NCBI RefSeq assembly: GCF_029522115.1
Contig: NZ_JAKWFK010000015.1
Coordinates: 1 to 64,000, forward strand
Length of the DNA: 64,000 nucleotides
Source of the DNA: Trinickia sp. Y13
Lineage (GTDB): Bacteria; Pseudomonadota; Gammaproteobacteria; Burkholderiales; Burkholderiaceae
Reading direction: 5' to 3'
Shown here in pieces: positions 26,884 through 36,626 of this stretch. The position numbers and the translations under genes are program-made. Positions within the stretch are counted from its first letter, which is position 1. Every line of letters starts with the position of its first letter. A model generated the notes under the pieces. That model worked only from the letters and a program-made list of their open reading frames with translations. It was not told the DNA's origin and searched no databases.

Positions 26884-29354
26884 TGCGACGCTCCGGGCGC
26901 GACCGGCTGCTGCTGGGGTGTGGCCTGCTGCGGTGTGGCCTGCTGCTGCGACGGTTGCAGCGGCACGGCCTGCTGCGGTGTAGCCTGCTGTGGTACGGCC
27001 TGCTGTGGTACGGCCTGCTGCGCCGGCGGTTGCAGCGGCACGGCCTGCGACTGCACGGCGGGAACCTGCGGCGGCACCGGTTCCTGCGGAGCGGGCGACG
27101 GCGGTTGCGTCCCGGGTTGGTGCGTCATCTGCCGCAGATCGAATAGGTTCGACGCCGGCGCCGCGCCCTGGCTCGGGCCGAGCGGCATAGGCGGAACCAC
27201 CGGGAAATCCTTGTCACGCATCACGTTGTTGTCGGAGCGGTATCCGTCCGTGACGCCTTGCACGTAGTCGTACCGGTTCTGAGTGATCTGCTGCGCCGTG
27301 TCGCTGTCGCCGATGATGACGGGGCGCAGAAACACCATCAAATTCGTTTTTTGGCGCTGCTTCGTCTCAGAACGGAACAACTGGCCGATCCATGGGATAT
27401 CGCCGAGCAGCGGCACTTTGCTGTTCGATACCTGGTAGTTGTCCTGCATCAAGCCGCCGAGCACGATGATTTCGCCGTTGTCCGCGAGAACCGTCGAATG
27501 GATCGAGCGCAAATTGAACGTCGGACCCGCCGGGTTCGTCGACGTATTCGTCGTCCCGCTGACGACCGACGAATCTTCCGTATAGAGCTGAAGCTTGAGG
27601 ATCCCGCCGGCCGTGATCTGCGGCTTCACGTGCAACGTCAGGCCGACGTCGCGGCGATCGTAGGTGTTGAACGCGTTGGCCGTGGTGCCGCTCGTCAGGT
27701 TCGAGTACGAGCCGGTCGCGATCGGGACGTTCTGGCCGACGACGATCTTCGCTTCTTCGTTGTCGAGCGTGATCAGGTTTGGCGTGGACAGCACGTTCGC
27801 GTCGCTCGCGCCCGCGAAGTACTGCAGCAGCCCGCCTAGGCCCTGCACGCCGAACATATTGTGCAGCCAGCCAACGTTCAGGCCTTGCGTGAGGGTATTG
27901 GGCAGCGTCCCCACCCCTGCGGCGCCGCCCGCAGCCAGGCCTGCGGCGACGTTCAGGATGTTCGAACTGCCCGCGCTGCCGGCGCTGCTCGATAGATTGG
28001 TGCCAGCCAACACGTTGCCGCTCGCCACCTGCCACTGGATCCCCAGATTGCCGGCTCGCGTGGAGTTCAGCTCGACGATGAGCGCTTCGATATAGACCTG
28101 CGCACGCCGTTGATCGAGCTGGTCGATCACAGCGCGCAGATTGCGGTAGACCGGATCGGCCGCCGTGATGATCAGGGAGTTCGTGGCCGCATCGGCTTGA
28201 ATCATGCCGCCGGGCTGGTTTTCATCGCCGCTCTGGCCTTGCTTCTCGGTGCTGAAGTCGTTGTTGCCGCTACCACCGCCACTTCCGCTCAGCCCGCTGC
28301 CGCTCGAGCCCGACATCGAGCTGCCGCTGCTCAGCGAACTGCCGCTGTACGAGGAGGGTAGCGGGGGAACGCCGGACGTGCCCGTCGAACCGAGGCCGCC
28401 TCCCGAAGCTCCTTGGCTGAACGAGTTCGCGTTGCTCGACTCGGCGCTGTTGCCCGCGCCGCCGCCCTTGCCGAGCATCCCGCGCAACGTCTTGGCGAGC
28501 GTCACGGCATTGGCGTTGCGCACATGAACCACATGCATGTTGCCCGGCTGCGAGCTCGGTGCATCGAGCTGCTCGATGAGCTTTTTGGCCGAGGCGAGGC
28601 GCGCCTTGTTCGACGCGCGCAGCATCAGCGAGTTCGTGCGCGGATCGGCTTGCACGGACACCTTCAGCGTGGCGTCGGTGCTGCCGATCGTACCGGGATC
28701 GAGCAGCTTCGTCAGTTGCGGCTCGATGTCGAGCGCGTTCGCATTCTTGAGCGGCACGACCACGATCTGCTGTCCCGCTGCATTGTCCACGCCGGCGATG
28801 ATGGTTGCGATCCGCCGCACGTTGTCGGCGTAATCGGTCACGACGAGCGTGTTGTTGGCAGGGTAGGCCGCGATCGTATTGTTCGGCGAGATGAGCGGCC
28901 GCAGCACGGGCAGCAGGTTGTTGGCCGATTCGTTGTGCAGCTCGAACACCTGCGTGATGATCTGATCGCCGTGCGCTTTAGGAACGTTGCCGAGGTAGGT
29001 GGGCGCACCCTGCAGTTTGGCATCGGCCTCGGGCACCACCTTCAGCACGCCGTTATCTTGGACGATGGCGAAACCTTGCATTCGCAGCGCCGCTTCGAGG
29101 GTCTTGAGCGCCTGCTGCTCGGGCACCGGATTTTCCGATACGAGGTTCAGTTGGCCCTTGACGCGCGGATCGACGATGATCGTCTTGTTCGTCGCCGCGC
29201 CGATCGCTTTGGCCACCTGATCGATGTCCGCATTCACGAAGTTCAACGTCACTTCGGCATATGCGGCCTGTGCGGTCATGAGCCCGGCGATCAAAAGCGC
29301 GGTAGCGATGCGACGCAGTGCCATACGATTTCTTGTCATGGAATAAAGGTTCAA
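26880..29354 (-). CDS. gspD: Type II secretion secretin D
   Basis: Outer-membrane secretin, 824 residues. Signal peptide (MALRRIATALLIAGLMTAQAAYA region), N0 domain beginning VTLNFVNADIDQVAKAIG, three N-domains, a Ser/Gly-rich insertion in N3 (about 300-375), then the secretin core with VPLLGDIPWIGQLFRS. The C-terminus beyond about residue 740 is a low-complexity proline/glutamine tail with PQQA repeats. A start at 29339 (MTRNRMALRR) would give a more usual signal peptide than 29354. No pilotin gene is recognised nearby. Confidence 0.93.
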   Translation of the reverse strand: MNLYSMTRNRMALRRIATALLIAGLMTAQAAYAEVTLNFVNADIDQVAKAIGAATNKTIIVDPRVKGQLNLVSENPVPEQQALKTLEAALRMQGFAIVQDNGVLKVVPEADAKLQGAPTYLGNVPKAHGDQIITQVFELHNESANNLLPVLRPLISPNNTIAAYPANNTLVVTDYADNVRRIATIIAGVDNAAGQQIVVVPLKNANALDIEPQLTKLLDPGTIGSTDATLKVSVQADPRTNSLMLRASNKARLASAKKLIEQLDAPSSQPGNMHVVHVRNANAVTLAKTLRGMLGKGGGAGNSAESSNANSFSQGASGGGLGSTGTSGVPPLPSSYSGSSLSSGSSMSGSSGSGLSGSGGGSGNNDFSTEKQGQSGDENQPGGMIQADAATNSLIITAADPVYRNLRAVIDQLDQRRAQVYIEALIVELNSTRAGNLGIQWQVASGNVLAGTNLSSSAGSAGSSNILNVAAGLAAGGAAGVGTLPNTLTQGLNVGWLHNMFGVQGLGGLLQYFAGASDANVLSTPNLITLDNEEAKIVVGQNVPIATGSYSNLTSGTTANAFNTYDRRDVGLTLHVKPQITAGGILKLQLYTEDSSVVSGTTNTSTNPAGPTFNLRSIHSTVLADNGEIIVLGGLMQDNYQVSNSKVPLLGDIPWIGQLFRSETKQRQKTNLMVFLRPVIIGDSDTAQQITQNRYDYVQGVTDGYRSDNNVMRDKDFPVVPPMPLGPSQGAAPASNLFDLRQMTHQPGTQPPSPAPQEPVPPQVPAVQSQAVPLQPPAQQAVPQQAVPQQATPQQAVPLQPSQQQATPQQATPQQQPVAPGASQ
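26895..27056. repeat. Tandem repeats coding the GspD Pro/Gln tail
   Basis: Short imperfect direct repeats of the unit GGYACGGCCTGCTGYGG (as read on the plus strand) underlie the repeated PQQA[VT] motifs at the GspD C-terminus. Confidence 0.7.
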
Positions 29355-29784
29355 TGCGAAAGTGCCTGCCCTCGGCGGTCATGCTTCGCGATCATCGCTC
29401 GGCCCTCGTCTGTATTGGTGTCCGATGCTCGCCCGCCGTTCGAGAAAACGAACATTAGCAGTTTTTTGTGTCTGAATAATCATCGGGGGCCGAGAGTGCG
29501 TTCGCTTTTACGTCAGAAGTTTCTCAGTTGACCGTCGTTCGACCCGTGGCGCCTCGCTTCGCGGCGATCGTCGATCCGCGTTTGCGCGCCAAGGACTCGG
29601 CTATGTCGGCCGGCCTACTATGCACGCGAGCGGCACCCGGTATCATACGAGCGATAGATTTCGACCAAATCTCACGGCAAGTTCGGGTTTTCCCCAGCCG
29701 GCTTGCGTGAGGCGTGCCGCCACCGGGCCGCGCCGAGCAGGCGCACCGCGAACGGCGATCCACCTCGTCGAAGGGTTTCGAACC
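29355..29784. other. Divergent promoter region between gspD and the transglycosylase gene
   Basis: About 430 bp carrying the divergent promoters. An AT-rich patch at 29455-29485 is the likeliest core for gspD. No confident operator or hairpin was seen. Confidence 0.4.
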
Positions 29785-30228
29785 ATGAAACGGACAGTTC
29801 TGATTCTGACGGCATCGCTCGCGTGGCTCGCGTGCGCGAACGCACGCGCGGACTGCTTCGACGATGCGGCGCGCTACCAGAAGGTCAATCCGCTGATTCT
29901 GCGCGCCATTGCTTGGCAAGAGTCGCACAACCGGCCCGACGCCACGCATAAGAATGCGAATGGATCGACCGACTACGGGCTCATGCAGATCAATTCGATC
30001 CATCTGCCCACGCTGGCCCAGTACGGCATTTCGTCCGACACGCTCATGGAGCCATGCAAAAGCGTCTACGTCGCCGCCTGGCACCTGCGGCAGAAGATGA
30101 ACAAATACGGCAACACGTGGGCTGCCGTCGGCGCATATCACTCCGAAACACCGTCCTTGCGCGACCGTTACGCGCATCGTATCGTCAGCATTCTCGAGCA
30201 GTGGAAGCTGCTCCAAGCGCAGCGTTGA
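29785..30228 (+). CDS. Lytic transglycosylase (IagB/VirB1-like)
   Basis: A 147-residue periplasmic peptidoglycan-cleaving enzyme: signal peptide MKRTVLILTASLAWLACANARA, then an SLT domain. The catalytic glutamate is in AIAWQESHN (about residue 50), followed by STDYGLMQINSIHLP and AAWHLRQKMNKYG. Such small enzymes open local gaps in the cell wall for secretion machines; being divergent from gspD, it may serve the type II system. The start at 29785 gives the signal peptide; an upstream in-frame ATG would not. Confidence 0.9.
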   Translation: MKRTVLILTASLAWLACANARADCFDDAARYQKVNPLILRAIAWQESHNRPDATHKNANGSTDYGLMQINSIHLPTLAQYGISSDTLMEPCKSVYVAAWHLRQKMNKYGNTWAAVGAYHSETPSLRDRYAHRIVSILEQWKLLQAQR

Positions 30229-30279
30229 GCGCCCCGGCCATCGCTCGCAGCGAGCCTGGCCGAACGTCGTTGCGGTGAG

Positions 30280-30314
30280 CCGACCCCGCCTCGATCAAGG
30301 TGGGGCGTCGGCGT
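30280..30314 (+). terminator. Imperfect hairpin after the transglycosylase gene
   Basis: CCGAC-CCCGCCT pairs with AGGTGGGGCGTCGG around a CGATCA loop (one bulge, one mismatch). No T-run follows, so termination is uncertain. Confidence 0.25.
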
Positions 30315-30374
30315 TTGGTGCAAAATGCTCCCTACGCCTTTCACGCGGCGGCGTTTTGCGCCCTCGCTCCACCG

Positions 30375-31703
30375 ATGTCGACTCCAATGAACCATTCGCC
30401 TGTGCCCGTCACCGTGCTGTCGGGCTTTCTCGGCGCGGGCAAGACCACGCTGCTCAACCATATTCTCGCCAACCGCGCAGGCCTGCGCGTCGCGGTGATC
30501 GTCAACGATCTCGCGGCGGTCAATATCGATGCCGCGCTCGTGAAGGACGCTGCTTCCCTCTCGCGCGTCGAAGAGCGGCTCGTCGAACTTTCGAACGGGT
30601 GCATCTGCTGCACGCTGCGCGAGGATTTGCTGGCCGAAATCGACCGGCTCGCAAAAGAAAATCGCTTCGATGCCATCTTGATCGAGTCCACCGGGATCGC
30701 CGAGCCGATGCCGATCGCCGAAACCTTCGCGTTCAGCGACGACGAAGGCCACGCGCTCGCCGATGTTGCGCGGCTCGACACGATGGTCACCGTGGTCGAC
30801 GCATTCAATTTTCTACGCGATTACGCATCGGCCGACGCGCTTGCGGAACGCGGCCTCGCGGCGAGCGAAGAGGACGACCGCACCATCGTCGAATTGTTGA
30901 TCGAGCAGATCGAATTTTGCGATGTGCTCGTCGTGAACAAAGCGGATCTCGTCGATGCCGACGCGCTCGAACGGCTCTCCCGCATCTTGGCGCGGCTGAA
31001 CCCGCGTGCGGTCCAGATCGTCAGCCGCTTCGGCGCCGTCCCGTTGCACGACGTGCTCAACACCGGGCGGTTCGATTTCGAGGCCGCCGCGAGCGCGCCT
31101 GGCTGGCTGGCGTCGCTCGAGCATGAGCATGACCATGACCATGATCACGCGCAGCATCACGACCATGTGCATGGGGAGACGGGCCATTCGCACGTCAGCG
31201 AGGCCGACCAATACGGCATCGGCAGCTTCGTCTATCGTGCGCGCCGGCCGTTCAACGCCGAGCGTCTGTGGCGCTTGCTTCACGAGGAATGGCAAGGGGT
31301 GCTGCGCAGCAAGGGCTTTTTCTGGCTCGCAACCCGCAACGACGTGGCGGGTTCGCTGTCTCAGGCCGGAGGCGTTTGCCGCCACGGGCCGGCGGGCATG
31401 TGGTGGGCCGCGCAGCCGCGTGACGAATGGCCGCAGGACGACGAGCTCGCGGCCGAAATCGCGGCCGATTGGTATGGCGCGCCCGAAGACGCCTCGATCG
31501 GCGACCGCCGCCAAGAGCTCGTGCTCATCGGCGTTGCGCTCGATGCGCAGCGTTGGCGCGAAAAGTTCGATGCTTGCCTATTGACGGACGAGGAATACGC
31601 GCTCGGACCGCAAGGCTGGCAGCGTATGGCCGATCCTTTCCCCGCGTGGGACCTCGATGCCGACGATCACGACGGCGACGACGAAGGGCAAATCGTCCAC
31701 TGA
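30375..31703 (+). CDS. CobW/COG0523 family G3E GTPase (zinc metallochaperone-like)
   Basis: A 442-residue GTPase. Walker [10 protein letters not shown] at 17-25, the metal-binding CxCC motif in [11 protein letters not shown], switch ESTGIAEP, and base-recognition NKAD. A histidine-rich linker ([18 protein letters not shown] followed by GETGHSH) precedes the CobW C-terminal domain. COG0523 proteins insert or distribute metals, often zinc. No clear Zur box is visible upstream, so zinc control is not established. An alternative ATG lies at 30387. Confidence 0.9.
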   Translation: MSTPMNHSPVPVTVLSGFLGAGKTTLLNHILANRAGLRVAVIVNDLAAVNIDAALVKDAASLSRVEERLVELSNGCICCTLREDLLAEIDRLAKENRFDAILIESTGIAEPMPIAETFAFSDDEGHALADVARLDTMVTVVDAFNFLRDYASADALAERGLAASEEDDRTIVELLIEQIEFCDVLVVNKADLVDADALERLSRILARLNPRAVQIVSRFGAVPLHDVLNTGRFDFEAAASAPGWLASLEHEHDHDHDHAQHHDHVHGETGHSHVSEADQYGIGSFVYRARRPFNAERLWRLLHEEWQGVLRSKGFFWLATRNDVAGSLSQAGGVCRHGPAGMWWAAQPRDEWPQDDELAAEIAADWYGAPEDASIGDRRQELVLIGVALDAQRWREKFDACLLTDEEYALGPQGWQRMADPFPAWDLDADDHDGDDEGQIVH

Positions 31704-31792
31704 TCGCTCAAGCAAACGGGCGCAGGCTTGCCCGCTGCGCAAGCCGCGAGCAAGCCCGGCGCCCTTCGCGTTTGCTCTGTCTTTCTCGACGG

Positions 31793-31816
31793 AAAAAAAA
31801 CCCGCCTGAGGCGGGT
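31793..31816 (-). terminator. Intrinsic terminator of the HU gene
   Basis: Minus strand: CCCGCC stem, TCA loop, GGCGGG stem, followed by a run of eight T, starting 29 bp after the HU stop. Confidence 0.9.
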
Positions 31817-31844
31817 GTCGACAAGACGTCAACCCGATATCGGC

Positions 31845-32123
31845 TTAACGCTTGTTCACAGCATCCTTGAATGCCTTGCCGGCCGTGAATTTGACGGTCT
31901 TGGCTGCGGGAATCTTGATGGTCTCGCCCGTCTTGGGGTTGCGGCCCGTACGTGCCGCGCGCTTGCCGGAGCCGAAGCTACCGAAGCCGATGAGCTGCAC
32001 CGCGTCGCCCTTGGACACTGCCTTCTTGATCACTTCGAGCAGCGTATCGAGCGTTTCGCCGGTTTGAGCCTTGCTGGCGCCCGTCTGACCTGCGACGGCG
32101 TCGATCAGTTCCTGTTTGTTCAT
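31845..32123 (-). CDS. hup: DNA-binding protein HU
   Basis: A 92-residue histone-like protein: [53 protein letters not shown] arm and [13 protein letters not shown]. Binds and bends DNA as a dimer. It has a clear ribosome site (AGAGGAA), its own promoter and terminator, and lies about 2.4 kb from the origin-like region, where HU assists DnaA-dependent unwinding in other bacteria. Confidence 0.96.
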   Translation of the reverse strand: MNKQELIDAVAGQTGASKAQTGETLDTLLEVIKKAVSKGDAVQLIGFGSFGSGKRAARTGRNPKTGETIKIPAAKTVKFTAGKAFKDAVNKR

Positions 32124-32176
32124 TAACGTTCCTCTTTATCAGATTGAAGTGACACGGACAGCGCAAAACGCGCCGA

Positions 32177-32205
32177 ATTATACGTACGCAAGCTGTGCCG
32201 TCGAG
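32177..32205 (-). promoter_or_regulatory. HU gene promoter
   Basis: Minus strand has a perfect -10 TATAAT (32177-32182) about 55 nt upstream of the HU start, with a weak TCGACG-like -35 at about 16 bp spacing. Confidence 0.55.
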
Positions 32206-32281
32206 TAGCTGTGGCGAAGCGTGCGCCGCTCGGTCGCGCTAAACCCCCTGGCCGTACGGCCGCGCGGCGCTTGCTATGATA

Positions 32282-32400
32282 GCTCAGCGCAAACCCAATA
32301 ACGGCAAGGCTTCCAAAGAATTTAGCGCTGGCAAGCCTTGTCGGCGCTGGGTTTGAGCATTGTCGTACTCGCGAACCCCTGCTGCCAAGGGGCTCGCGAG
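32282..32400. repeat. Two adjacent long hairpins with flanking direct repeat
   Basis: Hairpin 1 (32282-32358): GCTC/GAGC, AAACCCA/TGGGTTT and CAAGGCTT/AAGCCTTG arms. Hairpin 2 (32368-32400): CTCGCGA/TCGCGAG and CCCCT/AGGGG arms with one mismatch. The 10-mer GCATTGTCGT occurs just before hairpin 2 (32357-32366) and again after it (32409-32418). No T-run follows. Function unknown. Confidence 0.55.
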
Positions 32401-32557
32401 ATTCCGGGGCATTGTCGTTGGATTTTGCCAACGCCCCCAGAGCCGCGCCCAGCTTGGGTTTGCGGCCGTTTGGCGCAGTTCTGGCAGAGCGATTAGGGTT
32501 GCCCCTTACGCCCGCTTATCCCCATACGCCTCGTTTTCCCACACTTTCCGCGTGCCG

Positions 32558-34540
32558 ATGAGTTCCAAGCTGATCCCCGCCACCCCGGCCTTTCTCGATG
32601 ACGGCACGCCGTTCTCGCCGGCCTACGACGACATCTATCACAGCGCCGCCGGTGCGCTCGCCCAAGCCCAGCATGTGTTTCTACGCGGAAACGATCTGCC
32701 GCAACGCTGGCGTGCGCGGCGTCTGTTCACCATCGTCGAAACGGGGTTCGGCATTGGCGTCAACTTCTTGGCGACATGGGCCGCTTGGCGCGAGGATCCG
32801 AACCGCTGCGAAAGATTGGCCTTCGTTTCGATCGAAAAACATCCGTTTCGAGCGGGCGATCTACGCGCATTGCATGCAAGGATGGTTGCGCACGCAACGC
32901 TAGCGCCGCTCGCCGCGCAATTGGCCGATGCCTGGCCGGTGCTCACGCCCGGCTTGCACCGTCTGGAATTCGAATCGTCCCGGGTCACGCTAACCCTCGC
33001 GTTCGGCGATGCGCTTGCGCTGTTGCCCAAGCTTTGGCTACGTGCCGACGCGTTCTATCTCGACGGCTTTTCCCCAGCCAAGAACCCCGATCTATGGTCG
33101 CCGCCGGTTTTCAAGGCGTTGGCGCGGCTAGCGGGCGAGGACGCAACGCTTGCCACCTACACCTGTGCGGGGCACGTGCGGCGCGCGTTGGCCGATGCGG
33201 GATTCGACTGCACACGCGCCGATGGTTTTGCGAGCAAACGCACTATGCTGATCGGCCGTTTCGCACCGCGCTGGCGGTTACGGCGTCACGAACCACCGCA
33301 ACCGTTCGCGGCGGTCGAACGGCACGCGATCGTCGTGGGGGCGGGCCTCGCGGGCTGCGCACTCGTCGAACGTCTGGCTGCGCGCGGCTGGCACGTCACG
33401 CTCGTCGAGCGGCGCGCGCGTGCCGGATGCGAGGCGTCCGGCAACCCCGCAGGCGTGTTCCATCCGCTGCTTTCGCGCGACGACAGCTTGGCCTCGCAAA
33501 TCACGCGCACCGGTTTTCTCTATGCGCTCGCACGATGGCGCGCACTCGAGCGAGCCGGCCACGCCTTCGCGCGCAGCCGTGGCGGATTGCTGCAAATCGC
33601 GGACGACGACGAGCATGCCAGGGCGCTCGGCGCTGCGATCGCCGAGCGAGGTTATCCGCCGGAGCTGGTGCAAGCCATGTCCGCTGCTCAAGCACGCGAC
33701 GCGGCGGGCGCGCCGGTTGCGCGTGGCGGCTGGCTCTATCCCGAAGGCGGCTCGCTCGACCCGGCCGCGCTATGCTCGGCGCTGTGCAACGAAGCGAGTG
33801 AGGCGCTCAGTTGGCGCGCGGGTGTTCAAGCGCAGCGTATCGAGCGCCAGGACAACGCTTGGGCCGTGTTCGACGAGCAGGACGCCTGCATCGCGCGCGC
33901 GAGCATCGTCATCTTCGCGAATGCGCACGACGCTACGCGCCTCGCCGGGTTGCGCCACGCGCCAACGCGCATCGTGCGCGGTCAATTGACGTGCCTGCCC
34001 CTGCCAGCGGCGCCAGCCCTGCGACTGCCGATCATCGGCGAAGGCTACGCGGTTCCGCTCACGCACGCCTTACTGACGGGCGCCACCTATGATATCGACG
34101 ACGCCGGCGACGATCTAAGAGCCGAAAGCCATGCGGAAAACCTCACGCGTCTCGCTGGGCTGCTGCCCGGTCTGGACCCCGCAATCGCGGCGCGCGAGCT
34201 TGCCCTCGGCAACCTCGCCGGCCGCGTGGCATTTCGGTGCGTCACCCCCGACCGGCTCCCTATGATCGGTGCGCTCGCCGACGAAGCGGCCAGCGCGCGG
34301 CAAGCCTCCACGCTGAGCGGCGCGTGGCCGCGGGATTTGCCGCGCGCCGGCGGTCTTTACGGGTCTTTCGCTTTCGGCTCCCGGGGCCTCGTATGGGCAT
34401 CGCTCGGGGCCGAACTCATCGCTTCGCAGCTCGAAGGCGAGCCCTGGCCGCTGGAGCGCGATCTTGCCGAAGCCTTGGATCCCGCCCGCTACCTATTGCG
34501 GGCATTGCGCCAGGGCATCGTGGTTGCTGGCGAAGCATGA
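32558..34540 (+). CDS. mnmC: Bifunctional tRNA mnm5s2U34 enzyme MnmC
   Basis: A 660-residue fusion completing the mnm5s2U wobble modification begun by MnmEG. The N-terminal methyltransferase domain (about 1-245) has TGFGIGVNFLATW and DAFYLDGFSPAKNPDLW. The C-terminal FAD-dependent oxidase starts with the dinucleotide motif IVVGAGLAGCALVERLAARGW (about 258-278) and ends YGSFAFGSRGLVWASLGAELIA. The ATG at 32558 gives the standard MnmC start with TPAFLDDGTPFSPAYDDIYH. mnmG, acting in the same pathway, lies 24 kb away. Confidence 0.95.
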   Translation: MSSKLIPATPAFLDDGTPFSPAYDDIYHSAAGALAQAQHVFLRGNDLPQRWRARRLFTIVETGFGIGVNFLATWAAWREDPNRCERLAFVSIEKHPFRAGDLRALHARMVAHATLAPLAAQLADAWPVLTPGLHRLEFESSRVTLTLAFGDALALLPKLWLRADAFYLDGFSPAKNPDLWSPPVFKALARLAGEDATLATYTCAGHVRRALADAGFDCTRADGFASKRTMLIGRFAPRWRLRRHEPPQPFAAVERHAIVVGAGLAGCALVERLAARGWHVTLVERRARAGCEASGNPAGVFHPLLSRDDSLASQITRTGFLYALARWRALERAGHAFARSRGGLLQIADDDEHARALGAAIAERGYPPELVQAMSAAQARDAAGAPVARGGWLYPEGGSLDPAALCSALCNEASEALSWRAGVQAQRIERQDNAWAVFDEQDACIARASIVIFANAHDATRLAGLRHAPTRIVRGQLTCLPLPAAPALRLPIIGEGYAVPLTHALLTGATYDIDDAGDDLRAESHAENLTRLAGLLPGLDPAIAARELALGNLAGRVAFRCVTPDRLPMIGALADEAASARQASTLSGAWPRDLPRAGGLYGSFAFGSRGLVWASLGAELIASQLEGEPWPLERDLAEALDPARYLLRALRQGIVVAGEA

Positions 34541-35396
34541 CCGGGCGGTAGAGCCGGTAGACGATCCGCGCGCCTCTTGCGTTATCCACCGCGCTCTGTG
34601 GATAACCAGGTGATTGAGCCGTGGGAATCGTGTGTAATCGGTGTGGACGTATCTGGGACAAATCGACTGCCGGCCGGAACGCCCCAAAAGTTATGCTTCG
34701 AAGCAAGTCACGCCCGCACACGATCCACATGCGGTTATGCCATCGCTAAGCATTTGATCCAGCGAAAGAAATGGGCGTTGTACACAGTTTTGGAAGGGCC
34801 TTGTTAACTACTACTACGTATACATACGTAAACAAGTAAACCCAAACTAGCACGGCACGCATCGCCGGATATGCGGTCCAACGCCCCGCATGCCGTGGGG
34901 AACTCGAGACTGCCGTCGGAACCTGCGCGTCTGCGCGCAGCAGCCGCCCAAATTCGGACATTTTTTCTCCGCAATACGAAATTCTAAGTAGTTTGTACCG
35001 AGATCAACGCAATTCGATGACGGATCGGGCGACTTGGAGGCAAGCTATGGCACAATCCGTGTTCCTCTTGCACCCGTTGCATGGCTTCGCGGCGCGAATA
35101 CGCGGCGCGGACGGGGGTAATGTTCGCGCTTCTCGCTTGCTGCGGCAGGCTGCGGGCGTCGCTCCACCCAATTTCACCGTGCTGGGCACGAGCCACGCTC
35201 CATCCCAGCGCTTCTCGCGCCGTGTGTCGAAACGGGCGCACCGGGTCGTCATGCCGGCAGCAGCCCGGTCGGCGACGCCCCACTCAATGCGTCCGCGTTG
35301 CGGCAGATCGTCGTAACGCGAGCAATCAAGCCACGAGAAAGAGCCGTCATGGGCAAATCGCCCAGACCGGCCTGTCCGTAAAGGAGCAGCTATCAG
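34541..35396. other. Gene-free region with origin-like left module
   Basis: About 860 bp. The first 310 bp hold DnaA boxes and an AT-rich block (described separately). The remainder to 35396 contains only a doubtful frame at 34993-35316 and no recognisable signal. Confidence 0.55.
34582..34842. other. Origin-like module, left half (candidate oriC)
   Basis: A nearly perfect DnaA box TTATCCACC (34582-34590) and a perfect box in reverse, TGTGGATAA (34597-34605), form an inverted pair. About 195 bp further lies an AT-rich block beginning TTGTTAACTACTACTACG (34801-34818) and continuing through TATACATACGTAAACAAG. The same arrangement appears in mirror image at 37748-37982. DnaA boxes next to an AT-rich unwinding element are the core of a bacterial origin. 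Confidence 0.6.
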
Positions 35397-36599
35397 ATGA
35401 AATCGGCGTTTTCCTTTCTCCCGCACTGGCCGTTCGTGCCCGATGCCGTCTTCTGGGCCGGCCTTGCGTTGCTCGTCGCTGGCCTCTTGGGCGAGCTTTG
35501 CTACCGCGCCTGGCGTCTGCCTCGCGTCACCTGCTACGCCGTGATCGGGCTGATCGCCGGGTCCGCCGGTTTCCAGGCGATCAATGCAGGCACGGGTAGC
35601 ACCTCGCGGTTGCTGCTCGACGTCGCCCTCGGGTTGCTGCTGTTCGAATTGGGCGGGCGGCTCGATCTGCGATGGATTCGGCGCAACCCATGGCTCGTCG
35701 CGTCGAGTCTTGCCGAGGCGACGCTCACCTTCGCGCTCGTTCTGGTCGCACTGTCGTTCACTCACATGAGCGCGGCGGTGTCGACCGTGATCGCGGCGAT
35801 TGCCATGTCGACTTCGCCCGCGATGGTGATTCAGCTCAAAACCGAGTTGCGCGCGGAAGGCCAGGTCACCCAGCGTCTGATCACGCTCACGGCGCTCAAC
35901 AGCATGTACGCCGTCGTGATCGAAAAAATCGCCTCGGGGTGGCTGCATCAAGAGGTCTACGGCAACGTGTTTGCGACGATCGTGCAGCCGCTGTACCTGC
36001 TCGTCGGGTCGCTCGTGCTCGCTTACGTGCTCGCGCGCGCCTGCACGTTCTTTTATCGCTCGATGCAAGTCCAGGACGAGCATTCGTTCGTGGCGCTCTT
36101 CGGCCTCGTGTTGCTCGCGATCGCGATCGCGCATTTGTTCAACCTGTCGACGATCCTGAGCCTGCTCGCGGCCGGCATCATCGTCAAAAACCTCGAGGCC
36201 AAACCGCAATTGTGGCCAGAGCATTTCGGCACGGCCGGGTGGCTGCTCACCGTGATCTTGTTCGTGCTCACCATGACGGCGTTCGAATGGCGCGACATCG
36301 CGCTCGGCGGCGTTGCGGCGCTGGGACTCATCGTGGCGCGCTTTGTCGCCAAGCTCGTCGGCGTGCTCGCGTTTGCCAAACCGAGCGGCATTGGCTTGAA
36401 GCAGGGCGTGGCGCTCGGCATTTCGCTCTCGCCCATGTCGGCGCTCGCCTACCTGTTGGTCGACGACACCTATGCGCTCTATCCTAACTTCGATCCGACG
36501 CTGCGCGCGGTCGTGATGTGCTCGATCGTCGTACTGCAGATCGTCGGGCCGTTGCTCGTCTATCGCGGGCTCGCCCTAGTCGGGGAGCGGCGCACCTAA
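35397..36599 (+). CDS. Cation:proton antiporter (CPA2/KefB-type)
   Basis: A 400-residue integral membrane protein with about 12 hydrophobic segments matching the Na+/H+ exchanger fold of the CPA2 family: GLIAGSAGFQAI, LLLDVALGLLLFELGGRLDL and STSPAMVIQLKTEL are characteristic. It lacks the C-terminal RCK/TrkA domain of Kef channels. It would exchange Na+ or K+ for protons across the inner membrane. It sits between the two origin-like modules, followed by ybdK after 27 bp. Confidence 0.88.
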   Translation: MKSAFSFLPHWPFVPDAVFWAGLALLVAGLLGELCYRAWRLPRVTCYAVIGLIAGSAGFQAINAGTGSTSRLLLDVALGLLLFELGGRLDLRWIRRNPWLVASSLAEATLTFALVLVALSFTHMSAAVSTVIAAIAMSTSPAMVIQLKTELRAEGQVTQRLITLTALNSMYAVVIEKIASGWLHQEVYGNVFATIVQPLYLLVGSLVLAYVLARACTFFYRSMQVQDEHSFVALFGLVLLAIAIAHLFNLSTILSLLAAGIIVKNLEAKPQLWPEHFGTAGWLLTVILFVLTMTAFEWRDIALGGVAALGLIVARFVAKLVGVLAFAKPSGIGLKQGVALGISLSPMSALAYLLVDDTYALYPNFDPTLRAVVMCSIVVLQIVGPLLVYRGLALVGERRT

Positions 36600-36626
36600 C
36601 AACGGCTTTCGAACTCGGAAGACACC

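Larger units (their letters stand above)
32124..32557. other. Intergenic region between HU and mnmC
   Basis: Holds the HU promoter on the minus strand and two adjacent long hairpins (32282-32358 and 32368-32400) on the mnmC side. No gene is evident. Confidence 0.5.

Noticed and set aside
34993-35316. 107-residue plus-strand ORF upstream of the antiporter
   Set aside because: Composition looks random, with no homology or good ribosome site for its first ATG; an internal ATG at 35047 has a GGAGG upstream but the product is still unconvincing.
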